NCBI GenBank assembly: GCA_035546775.1 | Contig: DASZWD010000004.1 | Span: 35,126 to 99,125, forward strand | Length of the DNA: 64,000 bases | Source of the DNA: Acidimicrobiales bacterium | GTDB lineage: Bacteria > Actinomycetota > Acidimicrobiia > Acidimicrobiales > JACCXE01 | Direction of reading: 5' to 3' | Shown here: positions 16,846 through 24,882 of the stretch, in pieces | Numbering within the stretch: position 1 is the first letter of the stretch | How the letters are laid out: every line of letters begins with the position of its first letter | Notes under the pieces: generated by a model | Database searches by the model: none | What the model was told of the DNA's origin: nothing | The model's input: the letters and a program-made list of their open reading frames with translations, nothing else | Translations under genes and position numbers: made by a program

Positions 16846-16868
16846 ATTGTCGCAGGACGGTGTGACAA
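16846..16868 (-). promoter_or_regulatory. Candidate PafBC-type (damage-responsive) promoter of the nurA operon
   Basis: Read on the minus strand: TTGTCACAC, then 8 nt, then GACAAT. The mycobacterial PafBC/RecA-NDp motif is TTGTCRGTG-N8-TAnnnT, so spacing is exact and 6 of 9 plus 2 of 3 defined bases agree. The hexamer ends 6 nt before the A of the nurA ATG, the distance expected for a leaderless transcript. PafB and PafC homologues are encoded 2.4 kb away. The match is partial and unproven. Confidence 0.4.
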
Positions 16869-16877
16869 CCTCGTGCC

Positions 16878-17171
16878 ATGGTCCTGGAGATCACGACGTT
16901 TCGCCTGCTCGCCGACGTGGACGACGAGTCGTTCCTGGCGGCGGACAAGGCCGTGCAGACCGAGGTCTTCCCCAACTCGCAGGGTTATCTGCGGCGCACC
17001 ACGGCCAAAGCGGACGACGGCGAGTGGCTGGTGGTGGTTCTGTGGGCCGACGAGCCCGACATCGACGAGTTCAACGCGCGCATCGTCAGTGACCCGATCC
17101 AACTCGCCTTCGACGAACTCATCGACCGCGGCACCATCCGCACCAAGCGCTACACAGACATCGGCGGCTGA
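16878..17171 (+). CDS. Small ferredoxin-like-fold (dimeric alpha/beta barrel) protein, unknown function
   Basis: A 97-residue protein: VLEITTFRLLADVDDESFL, then a strand GEWLVVVLWADEPDIDEF and a helix. The length and pattern resemble antibiotic-biosynthesis-monooxygenase or EthD-type dimeric alpha/beta barrels, but no catalytic signature is visible. The ATG at 16878 is divergent from nurA, with 38 nt between the two starts, so the two promoters overlap. Its possible co-regulation with the repair operon is the only contextual clue. Confidence 0.6.
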   Translation: MVLEITTFRLLADVDDESFLAADKAVQTEVFPNSQGYLRRTTAKADDGEWLVVVLWADEPDIDEFNARIVSDPIQLAFDELIDRGTIRTKRYTDIGG

Positions 17172-17178
17172 CACACGG

Positions 17179-17532
17179 TCACTGCTGCACGAGGGTCAGC
17201 GGGTTGCCTTCGGGGTCGGTGATGAAGGCGATGGTCGGGCCGCCGGGGACGTCGAAGGGGTCTGATTGCTTGGAACCGCCGAGTTCGACGGCGCGCGCCA
17301 ACGAATCGCCGATGTCGCGCACCTGCACGTAGAGCGAGAACCCGAGGCGCTCCGGGTGCTGCGCGATGTGGCCGCCGGGACCGGGCTCGGGGCCGCCGAT
17401 GCCGGGCTCGACCGTCATGATCGGACCGTCGCCGATCTTCCAGTTGAACAGCGCGCCGTAGAACGCCTTCATCGCTTCCGCGTCGCGCGCTTCGAGCGCC
17501 CAGTGCACAACGGGACGAGCCCAGTCAGCCAT
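17179..17532 (-). CDS. VOC-family (glyoxalase/bleomycin-resistance-like) protein
   Basis: A 117-residue single-module vicinal-oxygen-chelate protein. VVHWALEARDAEAMKAFYG opens the first beta-alpha-beta-beta-beta unit, and IAFITDPEGNPLTLVQQ is the typical closing strand with the metal-ligand Glu position replaced by polar residues. The family includes lyases, dioxygenases and resistance proteins; the substrate cannot be told. The start is the ATG at 17532 (MADWARPVV), 17 nt from the divergent Ku start. It converges with the small barrel protein gene, leaving only 7 nt. Confidence 0.8.
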   Translation of the reverse strand: MADWARPVVHWALEARDAEAMKAFYGALFNWKIGDGPIMTVEPGIGGPEPGPGGHIAQHPERLGFSLYVQVRDIGDSLARAVELGGSKQSDPFDVPGGPTIAFITDPEGNPLTLVQQ

Positions 17533-17549
17533 TCGGCAAGAATACGGGC

Positions 17550-18353
17550 ATGCCTCCGCGTTCACTTTGGAGCGGCGCGATCAGCTTCGGCTTGGTCAAC
17601 GTGCCCGTGAAGATGATGACGGCCGTGTCGCCCAAGGACGTCCGCTTCAACCAGCTGCACGCCAAGGACCACAGCCGCATCCAGCAGAAGCGGTTCTGCG
17701 CCGAGGAAGGCGTCGAGATTCCCTTCGACGAGATCGTCAAGGGCTACGAGGTGCGTCCCGGCCAGTACGTCGTCATCGAGCCCGAAGAGCTCGACGGCCT
17801 TGACCCCGTCGCTACCCACACCATCGACATCCTCGAGTTCGTCGACCTCGACCAGATCGACCCCGTCTACTTCGACCATCCGTACTACCTCGTGCCCGAC
17901 ACGCGGGCCGAGAAGGCCTACGCGCTGCTCGCCCGCAGCCTCGAGAGCACCGGCAAGGTCGGCATCGCCAAGTTCGTGATGCGCACCAAGGAGTACCTGG
18001 CGGCGGTTCGGGCCTCGCAGGGCGCGCTGGTCATCTCGACGTTGCTCTACGGCGACGAGGTCGTGCCGATCGAAACCCTCGACGTGCCCGGCATCGAAAC
18101 CGAGCTGTCCGAGCGCGAGCTCAAGATGGCCGAAGCGCTCATCGAATCGCTGACGGAGAAGTTCGACCCCGACCGGTACGAGGACACCTACCGCGAGAAG
18201 GTGATGGAACTCATCCGCCAGAAGGACGAGGGCGAGGAGATCGTCGTGCACGCGGACGTCGAACCGCCGACGAAGGTCGAGGACCTCATGGCCGCGCTCG
18301 AAGCGAGCGTGCAGGCCGCCCGAGACAAGCGTGCCGCCGCCAGCGAAGGTTGA
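17550..18353 (+). CDS. ku: Ku homodimeric DNA-end-binding protein (NHEJ)
   Basis: A 267-residue bacterial Ku. The N-terminus PPRSLWSGAISFGLVNVPVK is the family hallmark; the beta-barrel/bridge core continues through HTIDILEFVDLDQIDPVYF and YYLVPD, and a short basic C-terminal tail (QAARDKRAAASEG) is typical of minimal Ku. Ku homodimers thread onto double-strand ends and recruit LigD. The gene overlaps the LigD-type polymerase gene by 23 nt. The start has only a 17-nt upstream gap, with AAGAAT six nt before the ATG, again compatible with a leaderless transcript. Confidence 0.97.
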   Translation: MPPRSLWSGAISFGLVNVPVKMMTAVSPKDVRFNQLHAKDHSRIQQKRFCAEEGVEIPFDEIVKGYEVRPGQYVVIEPEELDGLDPVATHTIDILEFVDLDQIDPVYFDHPYYLVPDTRAEKAYALLARSLESTGKVGIAKFVMRTKEYLAAVRASQGALVISTLLYGDEVVPIETLDVPGIETELSERELKMAEALIESLTEKFDPDRYEDTYREKVMELIRQKDEGEEIVVHADVEPPTKVEDLMAALEASVQAARDKRAAASEG

Positions 18354-19242
18354 GGTCGACGTCGCCGGCCGGCGACTCACGCTCTCCAACCTCGACAAGG
18401 TCCTCTACCCCGAGGCGCACTTCACCAAGGCGGAGGTGATCGACTACTACGCCCGCATCGCGCCGGTGATGGTGCCGCACCTCGCGGGCCGGCCGATCAC
18501 GTTCAAGCGCTATCCCGACGGCGTCGACGGCAAGTACTTCTTCGAGAAGAACGCGCCGAGCCACACGCCCGAGTGGGTGCCCACCATGACGCTCGCCGGC
18601 GGCGAGCGCGACGGCTCGTCGGTCATCAACTACCCGCGCATCGAAGAACCCGCGGCGCTGGTGTGGGCCGCCAACCTGGCAGCCATCGAGATTCACCCCG
18701 GTCTGGCCCGCGCCGACCACATCCGCCAACCCGACCACGTTGTGTTTGACCTCGACCCGGGCGAGGGCACCGACATCGTCGAGTGCTGCCAGGTCGGCCT
18801 GTGGTTGCGCGACGCCCTCGGCGATCTGGGCTTGCGGGCGTGGCCGAAGACGAGCGGCAGCAAGGGTCTTCAGGTGTACGTGCCGCTGCACACGCCGTGT
18901 GACTTCGAAGACACGCGGGCGTTCTCGCTCGCCATCGCGCAACTCCTCGAGAAGTGGCACCCCGACCTGATCGTGACGACCCAAGAGAAGGACAAGCGCA
19001 AGGACAAGGTCCTCATCGACTGGCTCCAGAACGCGTCGTTCAAGACGACCATCGGCGTGTACTCATTGCGCGCCCGGCCCCAGCCGACGGTGTCGACGCC
19101 CGTCACCTGGGACGAAGTGGTCGCCGCCGACTTCGCGGACGATCTGTGCTTCACCGCCGCCGACGTGCTCGCCCGCGTCGAGCAGCACGGCGACCTGTGG
19201 GCCGAGATATTGACCGTCGAACAACGACTTCCAGGCATGTAG
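18331..19242 (+). CDS. LigD-type NHEJ polymerase/primase domain protein
   Basis: A 303-residue stand-alone polymerase of the archaeo-eukaryotic primase family, equal to the POL domain of LigD. Visible are LTLSNLDKVLYPEAHFTKAE, the catalytic acidic pair in VVFDLDPGEG, WPKTSGSKGLQVYVPL, and the downstream VLIDWLQNASFKTT with the third acidic residue. It fills gaps with a preference for ribonucleotides during end joining. The ligase and 3'-phosphoesterase modules fused in mycobacterial LigD are absent, so the ligase must be encoded elsewhere. The GTG at 18331 lies within the Ku gene, which couples both. The next gene, pafB-like, begins 13 nt after the stop. Confidence 0.93.
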   Translation: MPPPAKVEVDVAGRRLTLSNLDKVLYPEAHFTKAEVIDYYARIAPVMVPHLAGRPITFKRYPDGVDGKYFFEKNAPSHTPEWVPTMTLAGGERDGSSVINYPRIEEPAALVWAANLAAIEIHPGLARADHIRQPDHVVFDLDPGEGTDIVECCQVGLWLRDALGDLGLRAWPKTSGSKGLQVYVPLHTPCDFEDTRAFSLAIAQLLEKWHPDLIVTTQEKDKRKDKVLIDWLQNASFKTTIGVYSLRARPQPTVSTPVTWDEVVAADFADDLCFTAADVLARVEQHGDLWAEILTVEQRLPGM

Positions 19243-19254
19243 TTTGCGAGCCGC

Positions 19255-20169
19255 ATGGACAAGGTCGAGCGGCTCACCAACATCGTCGCGTTGCTGCTGA
19301 CGACTCGCCGCCCGCTCACCCTCGACGAGATCGCCGACGAGGTCGGCGGCTACCCCGAACGCGGCGAGTCGCGCCGCGCCGCGTTCGAGCGCGACAAGAA
19401 GACGCTGCGGGCCGAAGGTGTGCCCCTCGAAGTCGTGCCGCAGTCCGACGGCGGGAGCGCCTACCGCATCGACCCCGACGCCTACTACCTGCCGGCGCTC
19501 GACCTCACCGACGACGAGCGCGTCGCGCTCAACCTTGCAGTGGCCGCCGTCAACATCGACAACGACAGCGGCCGCGACGCCCTGTGGAAGCTGGGAGAAG
19601 GTGCGAGCAGCGGGCCGTCGCTCGCCGCGCTTCCCACCGACGACGGCTTGATCGACTTGTTCGACGCGTGGCGCCGCCGCGCCCCCGCCTTCTTCGACTA
19701 CCGCGGTGAGCGCCGCGAAGTGCACGTGTGGGGTGTCGCTTTTCGCAACGGCCGCTGGTACGTCTCGGGGTGGGACGCCGGGCGCCAGCACGAACGGCTC
19801 TTCCGCGTCGATCGCATCGACGGCGCGGTGGTCGTGGGCGACGACGGCACCGCCACGCCGACGCCGAGCGGGTTCGACCTCGCCGGTGCGCTACCCGGTC
19901 GCCAGTTCAACATGTATCCCCAGGACGACCTCGAAGAGGTCCTCGTCGACGTCGACGCCGGTTGGGCGCGCGGCGCCATCAACGACCTCGGCGAAGACTT
20001 CGTCGTCGAGCGACGCGACGACGGCTCGATCCGCGTGCGCCTGCACATCACGTCGCGCGACGGGTTTCGCTCGTGGCTCTACGGCTACCTCGACCACGCG
20101 GTGGTCGTCTCGCCGCCCGAAGTCGTCGCCGACTTCGTGGCGCACCTGGAGGAGTTGGCCCGTGGCTGA
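19255..20169 (+). CDS. pafB: PafB-like WYL-domain transcription regulator
   Basis: A 304-residue protein. The N-terminal winged helix-turn-helix is VERLTNIVALLLTTRRPLTLDEIADEV, quoted here in two parts as VERLTNIVALLLTTRR and PLTLDEIADEV. A WYL domain follows, with WYVSGWDAGRQHERLFRVDRI (first part WYVSGWDAGRQHERLF), and then a WCX C-terminal region. PafB and PafC form a complex that activates LexA-independent DNA-damage genes in mycobacteria. Here the pair sits directly behind Ku and the NHEJ polymerase instead of the proteasome accessory gene pafA. The ATG is at 19255, and the 3' end overlaps pafC by 8 nt. Confidence 0.88.
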   Translation: MDKVERLTNIVALLLTTRRPLTLDEIADEVGGYPERGESRRAAFERDKKTLRAEGVPLEVVPQSDGGSAYRIDPDAYYLPALDLTDDERVALNLAVAAVNIDNDSGRDALWKLGEGASSGPSLAALPTDDGLIDLFDAWRRRAPAFFDYRGERREVHVWGVAFRNGRWYVSGWDAGRQHERLFRVDRIDGAVVVGDDGTATPTPSGFDLAGALPGRQFNMYPQDDLEEVLVDVDAGWARGAINDLGEDFVVERRDDGSIRVRLHITSRDGFRSWLYGYLDHAVVVSPPEVVADFVAHLEELARG

Positions 20170-21100
20170 GCGCGACCCCGGCCTGCGCTTCCGGCGGCTG
20201 CTGGCGATGGTCACGTGGCTGGCGGCGCGCCAGAACGCCAAGCTGAGCGAGATCGCCGAGCAGTTCTCGATGAGCGAAGACGACGTCGAGCGCGACCTGA
20301 TGCTGGTGTCGATGTGCGGCCTGCCGCCGTACTCGCCCGATCAACTCATCGACGTGCTGATCGTCGACGACGTCGTCGAGGCGCGCATCCCCGAGTACTT
20401 CCACCGCCCCCGCCAGCTGACGGCCAACGACGCGCTGTCGTTGCTCACCGCCGGCCGCACGCTGCTGGCGGTGCCGGGCAACGAGACGTCTGGTCCCTTG
20501 GCGCGGGCGCTCGACAAGCTGTCGGCGTCGCTCGGCGGCGCCGACGGCGGCGTCGCCGTCGAACTCGACGCCCCGTTGCTGCTCGACGAGGTGCAGCGCG
20601 CTGTCGACAACGTCGAGCAGATCGAGATCACGCACTACTCCGCGGCCAAGGACACCATCTCGACGCGCACCGTCGACCCGATCTCGGTGTTCAACGACGC
20701 CGGCCACTGGTACCTCGAAGCGTTCTGCCATCAAGCCGACAAGGTGCTGACGTTCCGCGTCGACCGCATCGAGGCGCTGCACCCCACCGGCAAGGCGCCG
20801 GCGCGCCCCAAGAAGTCCCAGCAGAAGGGCCACGTGCAACCCGCACCCGGGGCTGACACCGAAACCGTCACCATCACCGTCGGCCCGCATGGGCGCTGGG
20901 TGACGGAGAACTATCCGGTCGAGTCCGTCGACGAGTTGAAGAGCGGAAAGCTGCGCATCACGCTGACGGTGTCGGGCGACGCGTTCCTCGACCGGTTGCT
21001 GCTGCGCCTCGGCCCCGACGTCGTGGTCAACCGCCCCGCGGCCAAGAAGGACGCGCTGGCCAAGGCGGCCAGGCGCGTGCTGGCGCGCTACTCGGCCTAA
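20162..21100 (+). CDS. pafC: PafC-like WYL-domain transcription regulator
   Basis: A 312-residue partner of PafB. The GTG at 20162 gives AERDPGLRFRRLLAMVTWLA, followed by a helix-turn-helix (KLSEIAEQFSMSEDDVERDL) that tolerates the reduced DNA contacts typical of PafC. The WYL domain has EITHYSAAKDTISTRTVDP and GHWYLEAFCHQADKVLTFRV. The C-terminal WCX part includes GPHGRWVTENYPVESV. In characterised actinobacteria PafBC senses single-stranded DNA through WYL and switches on most damage-inducible genes. The location suggests it controls the flanking repair operons. Confidence 0.88.
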   Translation: MAERDPGLRFRRLLAMVTWLAARQNAKLSEIAEQFSMSEDDVERDLMLVSMCGLPPYSPDQLIDVLIVDDVVEARIPEYFHRPRQLTANDALSLLTAGRTLLAVPGNETSGPLARALDKLSASLGGADGGVAVELDAPLLLDEVQRAVDNVEQIEITHYSAAKDTISTRTVDPISVFNDAGHWYLEAFCHQADKVLTFRVDRIEALHPTGKAPARPKKSQQKGHVQPAPGADTETVTITVGPHGRWVTENYPVESVDELKSGKLRITLTVSGDAFLDRLLLRLGPDVVVNRPAAKKDALAKAARRVLARYSA

Positions 21101-21164
21101 ACTGCCCAATCGGAGCCCGAGACCCCGTCTCCGCGTATTGGATCACGCGCGGAATGGGGCATTC

Positions 21165-21482
21165 ATGGAATTCGGGATCGGCATGACGTCGGCGTATGGC
21201 CGCACGACGCTGGCCGTGAGCGGCGACATCGACGCGGCCACGGCCGCACCGCTGCGCTCCGCACTGTCGACGGTGGCCGAGATCGGCGACGGAGAGATCT
21301 ACGTCGACATGGCGGAGGTCACCTTCATCGAGTCCGCCGGACTGGCGTGCCTGCTCGAAGCGCACGCGGCGGCGACCGCCGCGGGCAAGAAGCTCGTGGT
21401 CGTCCAGCCGTCACGGGTGGTGAGTCGCCTGCTCAAAGAGGCGGGCGAGCTCGAGCGCCTCAGTCCAGATCCTCGACCTTGA
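21165..21482 (+). CDS. STAS-domain anti-anti-sigma-like protein
   Basis: A 105-residue single STAS domain. GRTTLAVSGDIDAATAAPL, the phosphorylation loop VTFIESAGLACLLEAH with the conserved Ser, and KLVVVQPSRVVSRLL are all present. Such proteins bind anti-sigma kinases and free sigma factors when unphosphorylated. The ATG at 21165 follows GGAATGGGG. The 3' end overlaps the convergent GAF-ANTAR gene by 23 nt. No RsbW-type kinase or SigB-type sigma factor is nearby, so its partner is unknown; pairing with the ANTAR protein as part of one stress circuit is a guess. Confidence 0.85.
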   Translation: MEFGIGMTSAYGRTTLAVSGDIDAATAAPLRSALSTVAEIGDGEIYVDMAEVTFIESAGLACLLEAHAAATAAGKKLVVVQPSRVVSRLLKEAGELERLSPDPRP

Positions 21483-22188
21483 TCCGCCCGTCGATGATGG
21501 AGGCGGCGACGTCGACGAGCTTGTGGCGATTGCCGCGGGCGTAACGGCGCAGGGCGTCGAACGCCTTTTCCATCGGCCAGCCCGTCTGGCCGGCGATCAC
21601 GCCCTTGGCCTGTTCGATCACGACGCGGCTGTTCAACGCGTCGGCGAGCTGGTTGGTGACGGCCTGTTGCTCGACCACCGCGCGGTGTTGCAACACCGTG
21701 AGCGTCGCGACGTCGGCGAAGGACTGCGCCACGACGAGATCGTCGGGCGAGAAGCCGTCGACCTCGCAGTCGAACATGCCGAGCACGCCGATGAGCCCGC
21801 CGCGGGTCCGCAGCGGCAGCGAGTGCACGGAGCGGAAGTTCATCGCCAGCGCGGCCGCGGCGAACAGCGGCCAGCGCCGCAGTTCGTCCTGGAGGTCGGC
21901 GGCGCCGACCGACGTGCCGCTGTGGAACGCCTCGTAGCACGCGCCCTCCTGCGCCTGGAGGGCGATCAGCTCGACGAGCTGTACCTCGTCCGACGACGAC
22001 GCCACCAGCTTGAGTTCGCCGTTGCCGGTGGCGAGCAGGAGGCCCGCCGCATCGGCTCCCAGCACGTCGACGCAACTCGTGGTCACGATGGTCAGCAGGT
22101 CGATGACGTCGAAGTCCTCGACGAGGGTGTCGGTCAGTTCGACGAAGACGCGCGCGATGCGCGCTTCGCGAGAAGGCTCGTCAGTCAC
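21460..22188 (-). CDS. GAF-ANTAR RNA-binding antiterminator
   Basis: A 242-residue protein. The GTG at 22188 gives TDEPSREARIARVFVELTDT, typical of the actinobacterial GAF-ANTAR family. The GAF sensor spans about 30-165 (VDVLGADAAGLLLATGNGEL, SLPLRTRGGLIGVLGMF). The ANTAR domain starts near 175 (LADALNSRVVIEQAKGVIAG) and ends with the aromatic/Arg-rich third helix (AFDALRRYARGNRHKLVDVA). ANTAR proteins bind tandem stem-loops in mRNA leaders and prevent termination. No such leader was recognised nearby. It is encoded tail to tail with the STAS gene. Confidence 0.9.
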   Translation of the reverse strand: MTDEPSREARIARVFVELTDTLVEDFDVIDLLTIVTTSCVDVLGADAAGLLLATGNGELKLVASSSDEVQLVELIALQAQEGACYEAFHSGTSVGAADLQDELRRWPLFAAAALAMNFRSVHSLPLRTRGGLIGVLGMFDCEVDGFSPDDLVVAQSFADVATLTVLQHRAVVEQQAVTNQLADALNSRVVIEQAKGVIAGQTGWPMEKAFDALRRYARGNRHKLVDVAASIIDGRIKVEDLD

Positions 22189-22205
22189 ACGGATCCTGTA
22201 CCCAA

Positions 22206-23042
22206 TCAGTCGCTGGTAAGGATCACGACCTCTTCTTCGGGCGACGCGTGGGGCGTGACCACTCGGGCCAGCGCCTCGTTGGTGCCCTCGCCGGTGTCGA
22301 TCTCGAACCACAGCGGTGCGTCGCCGAACGCGTAGAACGTCGCCAGGTGTGACAGCAAGGCGCGGGTGATGGCATCCGCGTCGCGATGGGACTGGTCGAG
22401 CGGACCCACGAGCGCGATATCGGCGGCAACGTTGGGGTCGTCGGATGCATGCGCCACGCCGACACCGATCACCTCGCCCGCCGCGTCGCGCACCAGCGCC
22501 ATGTGCTGCGCCCCCGCCGCCATCGCGTCACGCACGTACTTGCGCCGCAGCACCGCCGGCGGGTCCCACCGGTGCGAGTCCATGTACAGCACGGCGAGCG
22601 CGTCGAGGAACTCGCGGGTGGCGTCGCCCTCGATCGCTTCGACGGCCAGGCCGGTGTCGCCGGTGAACTTGTAAGCCGCGACCTTGTAGGTGGCCGACCG
22701 GATGCGTTCCTTGAAGCCGGTGGCGATGGCCGCCGCGATGCCGGCGGTGTCGTCAGCCGGGATGCGCACCTTCAGCGGGTTCCGGCGGCCGCGCACGGCG
22801 TTGTAGAGCGCGCTCGCGTCGTCGCTGCCGGCTGGATACACCGCCGCCAAGTCGCGTTGGGGGTGCGCGCGGTGGCGCATGCGCGCCGCGAACGCCAGCA
22901 CCTCGTCGCCGTCGACCAGCACGACGTGGGCGTCGGCGCCGTTGACCCAATCGTGCAGGTCGCGCAGCAGCGGCGGCATGGCGGCGACCATGCGGTCGAT
23001 CGCCTGGGCATCGCGAAAGGTCGCCTTGCGGATGCGCCTCAG
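22206..23042 (-). CDS. GNAT-family N-acetyltransferase-like protein
   Basis: About 278 residues. The N-terminus, IRKATFRDAQAIDRMVAAMP, and the C-terminal half with HMALVRDAAGEVIGVGVAH resemble a tandem or diverged GNAT; the acetyl-CoA pyrophosphate loop is not canonical. No ATG, GTG or TTG lies near the natural start. A CTG at 23042 overlapping the upstream kinase stop (CTGA) is the most economical choice; a GTG further upstream inside the kinase gene is possible. It is the last gene of the glycerol-type operon, and its substrate is unknown. Confidence 0.65.
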   Translation of the reverse strand: MRRIRKATFRDAQAIDRMVAAMPPLLRDLHDWVNGADAHVVLVDGDEVLAFAARMRHRAHPQRDLAAVYPAGSDDASALYNAVRGRRNPLKVRIPADDTAGIAAAIATGFKERIRSATYKVAAYKFTGDTGLAVEAIEGDATREFLDALAVLYMDSHRWDPPAVLRRKYVRDAMAAGAQHMALVRDAAGEVIGVGVAHASDDPNVAADIALVGPLDQSHRDADAITRALLSHLATFYAFGDAPLWFEIDTGEGTNEALARVVTPHASPEEEVVILTSD

Positions 23043-24493
23043 AACTCGACTCCGGAGAGCTCGGGGATCGTCTTGGCCGCGCGGGCCACGGCTTGCTTCC
23101 ACCGGTCGCGTTGCGACGGGCGGCCCGACGGTGTGACGACGTGCGACGGCTGCCAGCGCGCCGCGAGATCGGCGATGGAGGCGATGGCGCCGATGGCGAC
23201 GAGCGCCAGATAGGCGGCGCCGAGCGTCGTCGCTTCGCGTTCGGGCGACACCTCGATCGGGCGGCCGCAGGCGTCGGCGAGGGCTTGCACGAAGGTGGCG
23301 TTGCCCGACATGCCGCCGTCGACGTGGATGGCGCGCAGCGGTTGGCCGAAGTCGGCTTCGGCGGCCTCGACCAGGTCGGCGCCGCGGTGGGCGATGCCTT
23401 CGAGCACGGCGCGCACGACGTGGGCGCGGGTCGAGCCGCGGGTGAGGCCGAACAGGCCGCCGCGAGCGCCGAAGTCCCACTCCGGCGTGCCCAAGCCGAG
23501 CAGGGCGGGCACGAACCACACGTCGCCGGTGTCGGCGACGGACGCGGCGACGGCGTCGGACTCCTCCGCGGTCGCGATGACGCCGAGGTCGTCGCGCAAC
23601 CACTCGACGCACGTGCCCGCCGACAGCATCACGCCTTCGAGGCCCCACACCGTCTCGCCGGCGTGGCGCCAGGCGACGATGGGGAAGCAGCCGGCGGCCG
23701 AACGCGTCGCCTTGGTCGGGCGATCGAAGCCGGTGACCACGTCGAGCATCCCGCCGGTGCCGAAGGTGATCTTGGCGACGCCGGGCTGCACGCAGCCCTG
23801 ACCGACCAGCGACGCCTGCTGATCGCCCACGAGGGCGGCGATGGGCGGGTGGCCGGGGAGGAAGGTGGCGGTGCCGCACACGCCGGCGGTGTCGACGATC
23901 GTGGGCAGCAACGTGTGCTGGATGCCGATGGCGGAGAGCACGGCGTCGTCCCAGCGCGTGACGCTGGTGTCGACCATACCGGTGACGCCGGCGTTGGTGG
24001 CGTCGATTACGTGGGTGTCGCCGCCCGACAGCGACCACGCGATCCACGAGTCGACCGTGCCGAAGCACAAGTCGCGATCGCGCTCGGCGTCGAACTGGTT
24101 GAGCAACCAGCCGACCTTGGTCGCCGACACGTTGGGCGCCACCCGAATGCCTTGGCCCTGCAGCACGAGGCAGTCGACCACGGTGCGCAGATCCTGCCAG
24201 CCGATGCCGGGCCCGACCGGCTTGCCCGTCATCCGATCCCACACCACCGTCGATGCCCGCTGGTTGGTGATGCCGACGGCGTCCACGCCGCTGGCGCCCG
24301 CGTCGCGCAGCGCCTCGAGCGCGGTGTGACGCGCCGCGTCGGCCACGGCGTGCGGGTCGAACTCGACCTGGCCGGGTTCCGGTGACGCCGGCAGCGTCGG
24401 CACCTGGTGCAAGCCCGCGACCTTGCCGTTCTCGTCGACCACCGACGACCGCACCGACGACGTCCCGACGTCGACGACGAGCACACGCTTCAT
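23039..24493 (-). CDS. FGGY-family carbohydrate kinase, glycerol-kinase-like
   Basis: A 484-residue FGGY kinase. MKRVLVVDVGTSSVRSSVVD is the phosphate-1 loop, VGITNQRASTVVWDRMTGKP the glycerol-kinase-like motif, KITFGTGGMLDVVTGF the region before phosphate 2, and AIHVDGGMSGNATFVQALAD the C-terminal signature. It is clearly paralogous to the classical GlpK at 53198-54643 but diverges at substrate-contact loops. Its place in an operon with GlpD and an alkyl-DHAP-synthase-like enzyme suggests glycerol or another small polyol as substrate. The ATG at 24493 overlaps the preceding membrane-protein gene stop by 4 nt. Confidence 0.82.
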   Translation of the reverse strand: MKRVLVVDVGTSSVRSSVVDENGKVAGLHQVPTLPASPEPGQVEFDPHAVADAARHTALEALRDAGASGVDAVGITNQRASTVVWDRMTGKPVGPGIGWQDLRTVVDCLVLQGQGIRVAPNVSATKVGWLLNQFDAERDRDLCFGTVDSWIAWSLSGGDTHVIDATNAGVTGMVDTSVTRWDDAVLSAIGIQHTLLPTIVDTAGVCGTATFLPGHPPIAALVGDQQASLVGQGCVQPGVAKITFGTGGMLDVVTGFDRPTKATRSAAGCFPIVAWRHAGETVWGLEGVMLSAGTCVEWLRDDLGVIATAEESDAVAASVADTGDVWFVPALLGLGTPEWDFGARGGLFGLTRGSTRAHVVRAVLEGIAHRGADLVEAAEADFGQPLRAIHVDGGMSGNATFVQALADACGRPIEVSPEREATTLGAAYLALVAIGAIASIADLAARWQPSHVVTPSGRPSQRDRWKQAVARAAKTIPELSGVEF

Positions 24494-24882
24494 TTCGGAC
24501 GGAACCCCTTCTCGGCGAGGAGGCCGCCGAGGCAGCCGAACCCGATACCGATCTGCAGGATGACCAGCGCGGTGAGTACCGCGGCCAACGACAGGTCGCC
24601 CTGCACGGCTTGGAACAGCAACGCTCCGACGAGCACGACGCCGAGCCCGCTGCCCGCCGCGATCGCCGCGTGCCAGAACGGGTTCGGCGGCCTGTCGCGC
24701 GCCGCGGCGTACCCGCCGAAGCTCGAGCCGAAGAAGAGCGCGGCGACGAACACCAACCAGAACGACGAGTCGGTGTTGCGCAGCGCGAGCGCGATCGCAT
24801 ACGCGGGCGCGACGAACATCAGCACGCCCAGCGCCCCGCGGCGAACGGCAACGGCGTCTAGTGCCAGGGGACCGGTCCCCAC
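24490..24882 (-). CDS. Small membrane protein, unknown function
   Basis: About 130 residues with four hydrophobic segments: GALGVLMFVAPAYAIALAL, SFWLVFVAALFFGSSFGGYA, AIAAGSGLGVVLVGALLFQA and LAAVLTALVILQIGIGFGCL. The GTG at 24882, 25 nt inside the upstream gene, is chosen because it leaves the first membrane segment whole; a later GTG or ATG would truncate it. The stop overlaps the kinase start. Its place between the flavoenzyme and kinase suggests a role in glycerol or lipid-precursor handling at the membrane, but nothing in the sequence proves this. Confidence 0.6.
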   Translation of the reverse strand: MGTGPLALDAVAVRRGALGVLMFVAPAYAIALALRNTDSSFWLVFVAALFFGSSFGGYAAARDRPPNPFWHAAIAAGSGLGVVLVGALLFQAVQGDLSLAAVLTALVILQIGIGFGCLGGLLAEKGFRPK

